From assembly GCF_036699995.1 (NCBI RefSeq), contig NZ_CP144906.1, positions 5,219,001 through 5,283,000 of the forward strand: DNA of 64,000 bases. The letters are read 5' to 3'. The translations under genes were made by a program, and so were the position numbers. This document shows positions 1-9,366 of this stretch, one piece after another (position 1 is the stretch's first letter; every line of letters starts with the position of its first letter). The DNA is from Clostridium beijerinckii. GTDB lineage: Bacteria; Bacillota; Clostridia; Clostridiales; Clostridiaceae. The notes under the pieces were generated by a model, which was not told the origin of the DNA, ran no database searches, and worked only from the letters and a program-made list of their open reading frames with translations.

Positions 1-1784
1 TTTTGGCTTGCATTTGAGACTTGTATTGATGCCGAAGCCACCTCATTTGCTGATATATTTATATCAGTAAGTACTTGATTAATTTCTTGTACAGATAAAT
101 TTAAAGCATTCATTATATTTCCATAATCACCTTTATAAGAATTCTCAATGCGAACATTGAGATTACCTTTTGACATCTCTTCTAAAACACTTTTTATTTC
201 TCCTATTGGCTTAGCAAAAGCATCAACAGCTTTATTTATTATACTTATGAGTTCTTTAAAGCTTCCTGTATATTTTTCACTTTCACCTCTAATATCTAAA
301 TTTCCTTCAGCCGCTGCTGAAAGAACCATTATTTGTTCATCAACAACTTTAAGAATATTAGATTTTAATCCATGCAGACTTTCATTTGCAATTCCGTATC
401 TTCCAGGCAATTTTTCAAGCTCAACTGAGAAATCTCCTTCTGAATAAGATTTTAATACTGCAAATATTTTTATTAATACATCTATAGATATCCACATTCC
501 ATCATTAACACTTTGAGCCATTTGCCTATATACCCCATCGAATTTTGAAACATCTATTCTATCTCTTGTATTACCTAATTTAAATGTATCATTCATCCAA
601 TTAACTTCTTTAACAAATAAATTTAAAGTATCAATTAATGTATTCAAATTGTTCTTTATTTTATTAAATTCACCTTGGTATTCATTTTTAATCTTTTCTG
701 GTACATCCCCATTACTTATCCTTTTCACGTAATCAGCTGTAATATTAATAGGTTCAACAAACGCATCAATTACATCATTAATTCCATCAATCATTTTAGC
801 CCATGATCCATTAAACTTGGATGAATCTATCCTTTTTGCTAAATTTCCTGATTTAATTTCATTGGCTATGTTAATCTGTTCCTTAGATATATTTAATAAA
901 TTATTCCTTAAGTCTTCTATATGCTCATTTACTAATCCATATCTTCCTGGGAATTTTTCAAGCTCAACTGTAAAGTCTCCTTTTGAATATGATTTAAGCA
1001 CTGCAAATAACTTAATAAATACTTCTATCGATATCCATGTAGTATCATTAATACATTCCAACATTTCCTTATAAGAGCCTTGAAATTTTGTAGCATCTAT
1101 TTTATCTCTTGTATTCCCTAATCTAAAGCTTTCTTTGAACCAATGAATATTTTCCATTATATTATTGAGATTATCTATAAGTTCATTAATACTTGTTTTT
1201 ATTACATTAAATGATCCTATTTCCTCCCTAGTGTATTTCTCATTGAATTCTCCTTTACTTATCTTTTCTATGTAATGTGAAGTTGCTCTAATATTCTTTA
1301 TAAACATATTCATTGTTGCTAAACTCTTCCTATGTACATTTCCCCATGCCCCTGAGTATTTTGATAAATCTAAAGCTATATCAAAATTACCTTTTTTAAT
1401 GCAATCTTCAATTAAATTAGAATCATCGATCAAATTATTTATATTTTTTTGTATCTGTTTAAGTGAATTAGCTAGATCCCCGAATTCATCAATAAAATCT
1501 ACCTGTATATCTTCGTCAAATTCTCCGTTAGCAATTTTCCTTGCAATATTATTAATTTTTCTTATATGTTTGTATATGAAATTTATTAGTAATAATCCCA
1601 TGATTACTGTGATTATTATAGAAAACAGTAATATTATTATCATATTAATTCGCATTTCTTTTATATCTGCCATGTTTCCCACTCCAATATTAAATGCGGC
1701 AAACAAAGCAATTTCCATAGCTATAATACCTGTAAATATTAACCCAATTTTATTTTTTATTTTCAGATTACTTACCTCAAACAT
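1..1784 (-). CDS. Methyl-accepting chemotaxis-type transducer with repeated HAMP modules (3' end outside window)
   Basis: I translated this frame from the minus strand; it is open from about 1799 to the window edge, so only the first ~594 residues are present. Two hydrophobic segments near the N-terminus (about residues 14-36 and 53-78) enclose a periplasmic loop of under 20 residues, so there is no real extracellular sensor domain. A long array of HAMP-like modules follows, with repeated pairs such as FPGRYG/LPGRYG and LGNTRDRID. Near the edge a helical stretch (VQEINQVL..ANEVASAS) looks like the start of the signalling coiled coil. The ATG at 1784 has GGGATGG upstream; an in-frame ATG at 1799 directly follows a stop codon. 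It is probably a poly-HAMP MCP sensing inside the cell; a histidine kinase is possible because the C-terminus is not visible. Confidence 0.8.
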   Translation of the reverse strand, partial: MFEVSNLKIKNKIGLIFTGIIAMEIALFAAFNIGVGNMADIKEMRINMIIILLFSIIITVIMGLLLINFIYKHIRKINNIARKIANGEFDEDIQVDFIDEFGDLANSLKQIQKNINNLIDDSNLIEDCIKKGNFDIALDLSKYSGAWGNVHRKSLATMNMFIKNIRATSHYIEKISKGEFNEKYTREEIGSFNVIKTSINELIDNLNNIMENIHWFKESFRLGNTRDKIDATKFQGSYKEMLECINDTTWISIEVFIKLFAVLKSYSKGDFTVELEKFPGRYGLVNEHIEDLRNNLLNISKEQINIANEIKSGNLAKRIDSSKFNGSWAKMIDGINDVIDAFVEPINITADYVKRISNGDVPEKIKNEYQGEFNKIKNNLNTLIDTLNLFVKEVNWMNDTFKLGNTRDRIDVSKFDGVYRQMAQSVNDGMWISIDVLIKIFAVLKSYSEGDFSVELEKLPGRYGIANESLHGLKSNILKVVDEQIMVLSAAAEGNLDIRGESEKYTGSFKELISIINKAVDAFAKPIGEIKSVLEEMSKGNLNVRIENSYKGDYGNIMNALNLSVQEINQVLTDINISANEVASASIQVSNASQ

Positions 1785-1882
1785 CTTAATCCATCCCATC
1801 TAACAAAATTTACTCTTATGATGTTATCTTAAATTTCAAGTTAATTTCCTAATGCTTTCAATTTCATGCTTATCTTAAAGTT

Positions 1883-2254
1883 TTATTTTCTAATATTTCT
1901 TTCAATATTTAATAGTTGTTTAGATACAATGTCCTCCCTGAAAGGTTTTACTATAAAAGATATAGCTCCTGCTAGCATAGCCTCCTTAACTTGGATTTCA
2001 TGCGATAATGACGAAATTACTATAATTTTTGCATTTTCATCTATTGACTTAATGATCTTTATTGCCTCTACTCCCCCAAGTTCTGGCATGGTCAAATCCA
2101 TTGTCACAATATCTGGTTTTAATAAATTATATAGTTTTACGGCCTTTATGCCAGTATCAGCTTCACCTATGATCTCAAATCCGCAATTTTGTAAAATAGA
2201 TTTTAAAGCGAGTCTCATAAATTCCGCATCATCTACTACTAAAACTCTTTTCAT
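1883..2254 (-). CDS. cheY: Chemotaxis response regulator CheY
   Basis: This is a single receiver domain of 123 residues, the normal CheY length, with no output domain. The acidic pair is D8-D9, the phospho-acceptor is D53 (in MDLTMPE), the switch Ser is at about 81 and the conserved Lys is K103 (VKPF). Phosphorylated CheY normally binds the flagellar switch and changes rotation. A strong GGGGGTG ribosome site precedes the ATG. The gene stands just upstream of the poly-HAMP transducer (98 bp apart, same strand), and its leader carries a motif shared with the cheA leader. A CheY-like stand-alone regulator of another process cannot be excluded, but the che context favours chemotaxis. Confidence 0.88.
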   Translation of the reverse strand: MKRVLVVDDAEFMRLALKSILQNCGFEIIGEADTGIKAVKLYNLLKPDIVTMDLTMPELGGVEAIKIIKSIDENAKIIVISSLSHEIQVKEAMLAGAISFIVKPFREDIVSKQLLNIERNIRK

Positions 2255-2358
2255 ATAATTTCACCCCCATGAAATGCTATAAAAATACCACTTTTCCTTT
2301 AATTTTATTTTAAATGTTTTTAAAATTGGTTTGTAGTACCACAAGTCATGTAGTATCA

Positions 2359-2370
2359 TGCAAATTGCAC
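2359..2370. promoter_or_regulatory. Shared 12-bp motif upstream of cheY
   Basis: TGCAAATTGCAC lies 105 bp upstream of the cheY start. The identical 12-mer and a one-base variant occur upstream of cheA at 9249-9260 and 9219-9230. It is a candidate regulator or sigma-factor site; no matching consensus was recognised. Confidence 0.35.
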
Positions 2371-2550
2371 AATTAATTTGTATAAATATGCCGATTGCAT
2401 TTTTATTTAAAATCTACTTCATATAGATGACATTTATAAGGATTTTCACCATCAATAGTCCCCTAATCTTTACAATTGCAATTTAAAAATTAAACTAATT
2501 AAAGTTTACACACAAAATTTTATTAGTTTAATTAAGATTAGCTTTATACA

Positions 2551-2579
2551 TTGTTCATGTATTTGTAAAATGTTATAAT
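2551..2579 (+). promoter_or_regulatory. Sigma-A type promoter for the NarL-family regulator
   Basis: TTGTTC at 2551-2556 and a perfect TATAAT at 2574-2579 are separated by 17 bp and read toward the only plus-strand gene, leaving a leader of roughly 110 nt. The rest of the 443-bp gap between cheY and this gene is AT-rich with no other recognised feature besides the shared motif at 2359. Confidence 0.6.
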
Positions 2580-2697
2580 TTATATTAGAATCTACAAGCG
2601 GTTAATCTGTGTTTTCATTAGATTTAATAAATATTATTTGTCTATTTTTCACGAAAATTTAATATATTGCTTATTTGGGTAAAGAGAGGGTTCGTAT

Positions 2698-3354
2698 ATG
2701 ACAAGAGTAATTATTGCAGAAGACCAGAAACTTTTACGAGAAAGTTTTAAAAACATAATTGAAAATAACAGTGATATAAAAGTTGTAGCTTGCGCTACTA
2801 ATGGAAATGAAGCTTATGATCTATGTAAAGAATATATGCCTGATGTTGTTTTAATGGATCTGTCTATGCCTATATGTAATGGTACGGAAGCTACAAAACT
2901 AATAAAAGCAGAACTTCCATCAGTTAAGGTACTAGTTTTAACTGCATCTAATGATAAATCTGATGTCACAGATGCTATAAGTAATGGTGCTGACGGATAT
3001 ATCTTAAAAGATATAAGTACTGAGGAACTTATACTATCTATAAAAAGCACCTCACTAGGACTTCGCATAATTACTAAAGATATCTTAAGTCCTATGATAT
3101 TAAATCTGCGTAAAGAAAATAAAAAAGCTAAGAAAAAAATTATTGATATTAATGGTATAAATATCTCATTAACTGAAAGAGAACTAAAAATAGTATCTAT
3201 GATTGTTGATGGAAAAGATAATAAAGAAATTGCATCATCTTTATTTATTGCTGAAGGTACTGTTAAAAATATTATTACAGAAATAATTTCAAAGCTTAGT
3301 TTGAGAGATCGTACTCAACTTGCAGTTTATGCTGTAAAAAATGGACTAGTATAA
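2698..3354 (+). CDS. NarL/FixJ-family DNA-binding response regulator
   Basis: This is the only recognised plus-strand gene. An N-terminal receiver domain (acidic E8-D9, phospho-acceptor D54 in MDLSMP, T82, K104) is joined to a C-terminal LuxR-type helix-turn-helix at about 150-215 (LTERELKIV, then EGTVKN in the recognition helix). Its 218 residues are typical for the family. The start is preceded by AGAGAGGG. It should bind DNA as a dimer after phosphorylation by a histidine kinase, but no kinase gene is adjacent, so partner and target genes are unknown. It sits inside the che cluster in reverse orientation, converging on cheB with a shared terminator. Motility control is a guess from location only. 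Confidence 0.88.
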   Translation: MTRVIIAEDQKLLRESFKNIIENNSDIKVVACATNGNEAYDLCKEYMPDVVLMDLSMPICNGTEATKLIKAELPSVKVLVLTASNDKSDVTDAISNGADGYILKDISTEELILSIKSTSLGLRIITKDILSPMILNLRKENKKAKKKIIDINGINISLTERELKIVSMIVDGKDNKEIASSLFIAEGTVKNIITEIISKLSLRDRTQLAVYAVKNGLV

Positions 3355-3371
3355 ATAGTCCATTTTTATTT
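3336..3371. terminator. Bidirectional terminator between the NarL regulator and cheB
   Basis: ATGGACTA (3341-3348) pairs with TAGTCCAT (3356-3363) over a 7-nt loop, with A-run before and T-run after, so it can work in both directions. It overlaps the last codons of the plus-strand regulator and lies just beyond the cheB stop. Confidence 0.7.
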
Positions 3372-4391
3372 TAACATATCGCAAATGACACTAGGTATAT
3401 TTGAAATAGCCACTTGCTTTTCAACGGCTCCAATTTCAAAAGCAACTTTTGGCATACCATATACAACAGAGGATTTCTGATCCTGCCCTATAGTTCTTGC
3501 CCCTGCTCTTCGCATTGACATAAGCCCCACTGCTCCATCATGCCCCATTCCTGTCAGAATAACTCCTATAGCATTTTTCGATGCTACCTTAGCTACTGAT
3601 TCAAAAAGTACATCTACAGATGGACAATGTCCATTAACTTTATTACCTTGAATAGTTTCTACAATATACTTATCTGCAGCCTTCTTAATTTTCATATGCT
3701 TATCACCTGGAGCTATTAAAACTTTACCTGGCTCAATAGTATCTCCTGTCTGAGCTTCTTTAACAGTAAATTGTGTTTGCAAATTTAATCTATCTGCAAA
3801 CATTTTAGAAAACACTGGAGGAATATGTTGCACTATAATTATCCCAGGAATATCTTTTGGAAGATTTTTTAATAGATTATAAATAGCTTCTGTTCCTCCA
3901 GTAGATGCTCCTATAGCAATCACTTTATTTTTAGCATTTATGCTCTTTTCCATTCCCCCATTGCTACCACTCTTTGAAATCTGCCCTAAATTAGCAGATA
4001 GATTTACATTTGCTGCTCCTCTAATTTTGACTATCAACTCATTAATAAAAATTTCAAATCCATTAGGAGTTCTAGCATCAGGCTTACTTAAAAAGTCTAC
4101 TGCTCCTGCATCCATAGCATCGAAGACTACATCGCTTATAGAACTTACAACTATTATTGGAATTTTATATTGAGGAAGAAGCCTTTTAATAAATTCTACA
4201 CCATTTAATTTTGGCATTTGTACATCACAAATCATAACATCAGGATTTAATTCTAATAGTTTATCTCTAGCATCATAGGGATCTACCGCCTTTCCAACAA
4301 CATCTATATTAGGTGCCGTCGATATTCCTCTTGATATTGCTTCCCTAAATACTATACTGTCATCAACTATTAAAACTCTAATTGATCTCAT
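3366..4391 (-). CDS. cheB: Chemotaxis protein-glutamate methylesterase/deamidase CheB
   Basis: CheB removes methyl groups from MCP glutamates and deamidates glutamines, giving adaptation when phosphorylated by CheA. The N-terminal receiver has phospho-acceptor D56 (MICDVQMP); after a Ser/Gly/Asn-rich linker the C-terminal esterase domain shows the catalytic triad S163 (GASTGG), H189 (QHIPP) and D285 (GHDGA). A longer frame begins with GTG at 4400, but AAGGTG overlaps that codon and lies about 6 nt before the ATG at 4391, so I use 4391 (341 residues). It follows cheR by 42 bp and probably closes the cheA-mcp-cheR-cheB unit. Confidence 0.93.
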   Translation of the reverse strand: MRSIRVLIVDDSIVFREAISRGISTAPNIDVVGKAVDPYDARDKLLELNPDVMICDVQMPKLNGVEFIKRLLPQYKIPIIVVSSISDVVFDAMDAGAVDFLSKPDARTPNGFEIFINELIVKIRGAANVNLSANLGQISKSGSNGGMEKSINAKNKVIAIGASTGGTEAIYNLLKNLPKDIPGIIIVQHIPPVFSKMFADRLNLQTQFTVKEAQTGDTIEPGKVLIAPGDKHMKIKKAADKYIVETIQGNKVNGHCPSVDVLFESVAKVASKNAIGVILTGMGHDGAVGLMSMRRAGARTIGQDQKSSVVYGMPKVAFEIGAVEKQVAISNIPSVICDMLK

Positions 4392-4433
4392 TAACTTCAC
4401 CTTCTTAGCCCTTTAAATTATCTTAAGATAACC

Positions 4434-5249
4434 CTATTCCTTTCTATATACAGATGGCATTATATACTTAAATCCAGCTGTATCACCACTTAGTGATTCC
4501 GAATGCCCTATAAAAAGATATCCACCGTACTCCATGCTGTTATAAAATTTACGGATTAGCTCATTCTTTGTTCTATTATCAAAATAAATCATTACATTTC
4601 TACAAAAAATAACATGGAACTTTTTCTTAAACGGAAATACTTCTTCCATTAAATTAAATTTTCTATATATTATTTCATTTTTAATATTCTCCGAAAATAC
4701 GAAATTTTCCTCATCGTATTTTTTTAAATAAATCTTCTTCCACATCTCCGGTAATGGTCCGATTTGTTCTTTATGATATATTCCATTTTTAGCAATACTT
4801 AATACCTTTTCGGATATATCTGTCGCTAATATCTTTTTATCCCACCATAACTTTTCTTGTTTAAAGAATTCGCTTAATATCATAGCAATAGTATATGCCT
4901 CTTCGCCAGAAGAACACCCAGCTGACCATATTCTTAAATCTTTGTCCCTTACTGAATTAACCAAATAAGGAAGTACCTTTTCTCTCAAGTAGTCAAAATG
5001 TGCTTTCTCACGCATAAAATATGTATGATTTGTTGTAATTTTATTGAGCAGCGTACTAACTGCCTTTCCACTCTTATCAGAAACTACATATTGATAATAT
5101 TGAGAGAAATCTTCTATGTTATGCTCTGCTAACACATTATGGAGCCTTCCAATTACCAACATTTTTTTCTCTTCCCTTAGATTAATCCCATAGTTCTCCT
5201 TTATATAGCTAGATAATTGAGCAAATTCTTTTTCCGTAATTGAAATCAT
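4434..5249 (-). CDS. cheR: Chemotaxis protein methyltransferase CheR
   Basis: CheR is an S-adenosylmethionine-dependent methyltransferase that methylates glutamates on chemoreceptors. The 271-residue protein has the N-terminal helical CheR domain and a SAM-binding domain with the family motif WSAGCSSGEEAYT (about residues 108-120) and later FCRNVMIYFD, both hallmarks of CheR. An AAGGTGATT ribosome site precedes the ATG. There are no C-terminal TPR repeats. It lies 15 bp after the transducer gene and before cheB, as expected for the opposing adaptation enzymes. Confidence 0.94.
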   Translation of the reverse strand: MISITEKEFAQLSSYIKENYGINLREEKKMLVIGRLHNVLAEHNIEDFSQYYQYVVSDKSGKAVSTLLNKITTNHTYFMREKAHFDYLREKVLPYLVNSVRDKDLRIWSAGCSSGEEAYTIAMILSEFFKQEKLWWDKKILATDISEKVLSIAKNGIYHKEQIGPLPEMWKKIYLKKYDEENFVFSENIKNEIIYRKFNLMEEVFPFKKKFHVIFCRNVMIYFDNRTKNELIRKFYNSMEYGGYLFIGHSESLSGDTAGFKYIMPSVYRKE

Positions 5250-5264
5250 ATAATCACCTTATCT

Positions 5265-6986
5265 TTAATATTTTCCAAATTCATTATCACTAAGTATTAT
5301 CTTTTTAGTGCTTGATGTTTTTTTCTCTGAATATCTATCATTTTCTTCCATTAAATTTCTTGTATCTTTATTAAGATTACCATGAATGCTATGATTAATA
5401 TAATCATTGTTCAAATTAGACATCGAGCTTCTATCACTTGCTAATCTAAACATTTGAACTTGTTCTTTTAAAACTTCTGCCTGACCTGCTAATTCCTCAC
5501 TTGCAGCTGCACTTTCTTCTGAAGTTGCTGAATTACTTTGTACAACTTGTGATATCTGTATTATTCCTTGTGATATTTGTGAAATTCCTGTAGCTTGTTC
5601 TTCAGAAGCATCTGATATACCATTAATTATTTTTGCAACCTCTTCTATATCACTAACAATACTTTCGAGCGCATCTGCAGTTTGATTTGCTATATTAGTT
5701 CCATCTTGAATTTTAATAATTGATTCTTCTATTATTTCTGTAGTTTCTTTAGCTGCCTTTGCTGATCTTGCTGCTAAGTTCCTAACTTCTTCAGCTACCA
5801 CAGTAAATCCTTTTCCATATTGACCTGCTCTAGCAGCTTCTACAGCAGCATTTAAAGCAAGTATATTAGTTTGAAATGCAATTTCATCAATCACCTTAAT
5901 AATTCTTGATATATTATTAGAAGAAACGTTAATTTCATCCATTGCCTTAAGCATTAATTTCATTTCATTATTTCTTTTCCCTGCATTTGTTTTAGTACTA
6001 TCTGTTATAATATTAGCCTTTTTAGCATTTTCAGCATTTACTGATATTTGAGAAGATATTTCTTCGATAGAAGCTGTTAATTCTTCAACAGCACTTGCTT
6101 GCTCTGTAGCCCCTTGTGATAAAGCTATAGTTGAATCTGCTATTTGTCTAGATCCAACTGTAACTTGTTCTGCTGCAAAGCCTATCTGACCAATTACTTC
6201 ATTTAATCTATATTTCATTCTTTTCATTTCTTCTGATAATATACCAATTTCATCTTTTGAATTATTAATAATCTCTACATCTAAGTTTCCTTTGCTGATT
6301 TCACTTGTTACAGTCATAAGCTTCGATATAGAGTTACTTATAGCTTTTGAAATCATAATGCCAAGTGATAGGGCTATAATTATAGCTGCGACTATTACAA
6401 AAATCATAGTCACAACAGCATTATTAACCTCTGCTGAATATTCATTTGATCTACTAAATCCCCCTGATTCCTTTAATTGAAATAAATTATCTACAGAATT
6501 ATTTATTTGATCAGATAGCTTTTGTGTTGAGTCCTGTCCCATTAAAGCAAGAGCTTCATCTTTCTTGCCTGAAAGAGATAACTCTATAATCGTATCCTTT
6601 ATTTCATCATATTTGCCTAAAAGTGTATTAAGATTAGAAAACTCGGCTTTTGCTTCATCGCTTTGAAGTGAACCTTCAAATTTTTTTAAACTTTCCTGAA
6701 TTTTTGCATCATAATTTTTTATTCTATTAGCATAATCACTCATATCTCTTCCATCTCTATACATTGTAATATTATTCAAATTTATCTTAAGTCTTTGAAA
6801 AGATATAGATACATTAGCAACATCCGCAATTGATGCTCCATAATTAGTATACAAGTTAGTATAGTTTTGATCTATCTTTTTTATTTTTGTAATTCCTATA
6901 CCACCAACTATTCCAGCTAATAAAGCCACTACAATAAATCCAATTATTAATTTTGTTCCAACCTTTATATTGTTTAACCACCTCAT
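5265..6986 (-). CDS. Methyl-accepting chemotaxis protein, four-helix-bundle sensor
   Basis: The 573-residue transducer has an N-terminal membrane helix (about 10-32), a periplasmic region of ~150 residues predicted as a four-helix bundle (4HB_MCP type), a second membrane helix (about 188-212), a HAMP domain, and a cytoplasmic coiled coil with the conserved tip ([20 protein letters not shown]). The ligand is unknown. The longest frame starts at 7001, but that ATG is part of TGGAGGT, which is the ribosome site for the ATG at 6986 giving MRWLNN. No C-terminal CheR-tethering pentapeptide is evident; the tail ends NEFGKY. It sits between cheA and cheR, so it is probably co-expressed with them. Confidence 0.92.
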   Translation of the reverse strand: MRWLNNIKVGTKLIIGFIVVALLAGIVGGIGITKIKKIDQNYTNLYTNYGASIADVANVSISFQRLKINLNNITMYRDGRDMSDYANRIKNYDAKIQESLKKFEGSLQSDEAKAEFSNLNTLLGKYDEIKDTIIELSLSGKKDEALALMGQDSTQKLSDQINNSVDNLFQLKESGGFSRSNEYSAEVNNAVVTMIFVIVAAIIIALSLGIMISKAISNSISKLMTVTSEISKGNLDVEIINNSKDEIGILSEEMKRMKYRLNEVIGQIGFAAEQVTVGSRQIADSTIALSQGATEQASAVEELTASIEEISSQISVNAENAKKANIITDSTKTNAGKRNNEMKLMLKAMDEINVSSNNISRIIKVIDEIAFQTNILALNAAVEAARAGQYGKGFTVVAEEVRNLAARSAKAAKETTEIIEESIIKIQDGTNIANQTADALESIVSDIEEVAKIINGISDASEEQATGISQISQGIIQISQVVQSNSATSEESAAASEELAGQAEVLKEQVQMFRLASDRSSMSNLNNDYINHSIHGNLNKDTRNLMEENDRYSEKKTSSTKKIILSDNEFGKY

Positions 6987-7038
6987 ATTCTTTACCTCCA
7001 TTAACCACTTATTTTAAATTAAACTTAAATTTTACTAT

Positions 7039-9108
7039 TTATACTGTTGTCATTAATCCGTCCATATCGATTATTAAACTTATATTCCCATCTCCCAAAA
7101 GAGTACATCCAGCCAAATCCTTAATATTTCTAATGTTTTTTATATAGTTCGGAAGCGCTTTAACAACTACTTGCTGTTGTCCTAATAACTCATCTACTAA
7201 AATGCATACCCACTTTTCATCCTGCTCTATCATTATTAGAATCCCATCTGGCAATTTATCTGTATCAGTTCTTATAGAAAAATGCTCGTTCAATCTAAGT
7301 ATAGGATAGCATTGACCTCTAACCATAATCATCTCATTATTATCTGGATCTTTTATAATATCGCTTTCTTTTGGTCTAAAAAATTCTTTTATAGAGCTAG
7401 TTGGAAGAGTGTATCTGGAATTTCCAACTCTTACATTCATTCCATCTATAATTGCAAGAGTTAATGGTATCTTAATAGTGATACTTGTACCAAATTCCAA
7501 CACACTATCTATACTGACCGTTCCCCCTATCTTTTCAATATTTTTTACTACAACATCCATCCCTACTCCTCTGCCACTAAACTCTGATACGGCCTCTTTA
7601 GTTGAGAATCCCGGCAAAAATATTAGACTAAATATTTCTTTTTTACTCATTTCACTTTCATCTTTAGTAAGTAATCCATTGTTTCTTGCTTTTTCTAGTA
7701 TCTTTTCTTCATTTAGACCCCTGCCATCATCTTTTACTATAATTAAGACATCACTACCTGCATTTTTAGCTTCTAACACCAGATTTCCTACTTGCTGTTT
7801 TCCTTTATCAATTCTTTCTTCTACTGTCTCTATTCCATGATCAATAGAATTACGAACTAAATGCATTAAAGGATCTGATATATGTTCAATTATATTTTTA
7901 TCTACTTCTGTTTCTTCTCCTATGATCGTTAATTTGACTTCCTTATCCATTTTCTTACTCATATCTCTAACAATTCTATTCATCTTTTGAAAAGTTGCAG
8001 AAAGTGGAACCATCCTTATTGACATTACTGTATCCTGCATTTCTGCTATAATTTTACGAAGTTGCCTTGCTGATTTTTGGAAATTATCTATTTCGAGCCC
8101 AATTAAATCTGGATTTTGTGTAACCATTGATTCCGAAATTACTAACTCCCCAATAAGATCCATAAGCCTATCTGCCTTAGCCACACTTAGACTTATAAAT
8201 CCATGATTAGAAGATGTTTTTTCAGCTTTCTTTTCCTCTGCTATATTTTTCTTTTCTTCTTCCTTCTTACTACATTCTTTTTCTATCGCAACCTCTTCAA
8301 TAACTTCTTTATTATCTAAAAAAGTATCGTCGTCTTCTCCCATAAAGCTAATATCAAGTGCACTTAAAAAAACAGTTTCATTTAGAATTGTTTTTACATC
8401 CTCTAAATTTAAATCTGAAGAAAAACATACTTTAAATCCATTCTTTCTAATTTCTTCACAGGCTTTTTCATCATCATCTATTATATTTTCTGGTGAACTG
8501 CATATTATTTCAGCTACTTCTGATAGTTTGTGAAGAATGCCAAAGCACCTTATGTTTTCCATTCCGCAATCTTCTGAAAATTGAATTTTAGCTTTGTATT
8601 TTTGATTAGATGCGTCCCTTTTACTTTTTGCGCTGGTTATAAAAAATTTTTGCTGCTCAAATTTATTCTCATTAGGAGCTGTATCACTATCAATTGTTTC
8701 TATTCCTTTGAGTTCATTTAAAAACTCCTTTATGCTAGTAATTTTATTTGCGCAATCTCCATCTGGTGTATTTCCTTGCTGAATTTTAGAAATTTCGCCT
8801 TTGATAAAATCAATTGAATCTAATACAATATCGCTTAATATATTGTTATCAACTTCATCCGGATTATTTTCTCTAAGATAATAAAACAAATCTTCAACAG
8901 AATGAGAGAGTCCAGAAATGTTATTAAAAAGCATCATAGCTGATGATCCTTTGACTGTATGCATAATTCTAAATATTTCATCTATCGAATTTGAGAATCC
9001 ATTTTCTTTTTCTCCATCAATAACTAATTGTTCTAATTGTTCTATAAGCTGAGTTGTTTCAAAAATATACATATCTAACATAGATTCATTTATAAAGCTT
9101 TCCGACAT
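7039..9108 (-). CDS. cheA: Chemotaxis histidine kinase CheA
   Basis: CheA receives signals from MCPs and phosphorylates CheY and CheB. All domains are visible in 689 residues: P1 HPt with the phosphorylated His in MHTVKGSSAM (H50), a P2-like response-regulator docking domain (about 170-255), an acidic/Lys-rich linker, P3 dimerisation (VAKADRLMDLIGELVI), P4 ATPase with the N box (HLVRNSIDHGIE) and G boxes (DDGRGLN, GRGVGMDVV), and the C-terminal P5 CheW-like domain. The start has AAGGAGGG upstream. It is first gene of the cheA-mcp-cheR-cheB unit. No cheW is present in the window, so the coupling protein must be encoded elsewhere. Confidence 0.95.
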   Translation of the reverse strand: MSESFINESMLDMYIFETTQLIEQLEQLVIDGEKENGFSNSIDEIFRIMHTVKGSSAMMLFNNISGLSHSVEDLFYYLRENNPDEVDNNILSDIVLDSIDFIKGEISKIQQGNTPDGDCANKITSIKEFLNELKGIETIDSDTAPNENKFEQQKFFITSAKSKRDASNQKYKAKIQFSEDCGMENIRCFGILHKLSEVAEIICSSPENIIDDDEKACEEIRKNGFKVCFSSDLNLEDVKTILNETVFLSALDISFMGEDDDTFLDNKEVIEEVAIEKECSKKEEEKKNIAEEKKAEKTSSNHGFISLSVAKADRLMDLIGELVISESMVTQNPDLIGLEIDNFQKSARQLRKIIAEMQDTVMSIRMVPLSATFQKMNRIVRDMSKKMDKEVKLTIIGEETEVDKNIIEHISDPLMHLVRNSIDHGIETVEERIDKGKQQVGNLVLEAKNAGSDVLIIVKDDGRGLNEEKILEKARNNGLLTKDESEMSKKEIFSLIFLPGFSTKEAVSEFSGRGVGMDVVVKNIEKIGGTVSIDSVLEFGTSITIKIPLTLAIIDGMNVRVGNSRYTLPTSSIKEFFRPKESDIIKDPDNNEMIMVRGQCYPILRLNEHFSIRTDTDKLPDGILIMIEQDEKWVCILVDELLGQQQVVVKALPNYIKNIRNIKDLAGCTLLGDGNISLIIDMDGLMTTV

Positions 9109-9218
9109 CTTAATTCCCTCCTTTTTTGCATATTTCTTATATAAAACGTTAATCTCTCTATATTCTATATTAAATTTTTTATTACAATCTTTTAAGTCAC
9201 TTAAGTCATTGATTTTGA

Positions 9219-9260
9219 TGCAAAATGCACTACTATACTACACATAAATGCAAATTGCAC
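9219..9260. promoter_or_regulatory. Two copies of the TGCAAA(A/T)TGCAC motif upstream of cheA
   Basis: TGCAAAATGCAC (9219-9230) and TGCAAATTGCAC (9249-9260) lie 111 and 141 bp upstream of the cheA start, 30 bp apart centre to centre, i.e. about three helical turns. The second copy is identical to the site upstream of cheY. Confidence 0.35.
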
Positions 9261-9280
9261 AAAATATCTTGAATTTTATA

Positions 9281-9317
9281 TAAAAAGAGCATTCAATCTA
9301 TATAGATTGAATGCTCT
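9281..9317 (-). terminator. Terminator after motAB
   Basis: AGAGCATTCAATCTAT and its exact complement form a 32-bp perfect palindrome at 9286-9317; on the minus strand it is followed by TTTTTATAT. It ends the motA-motB transcript before cheA. Confidence 0.8.
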
Positions 9318-9366
9318 GAGTTAGCTATATGTAAAATTTCTTATTAATCTCTTAGCTCTTATCTAG

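Noticed and set aside
2375..2400. Sigma-28 flagellar promoter (GCCGAT) upstream of the NarL regulator
   Set aside because: No TAAA box at the right distance and over 290 bp from the gene; the sigma-A promoter at 2551 fits better.
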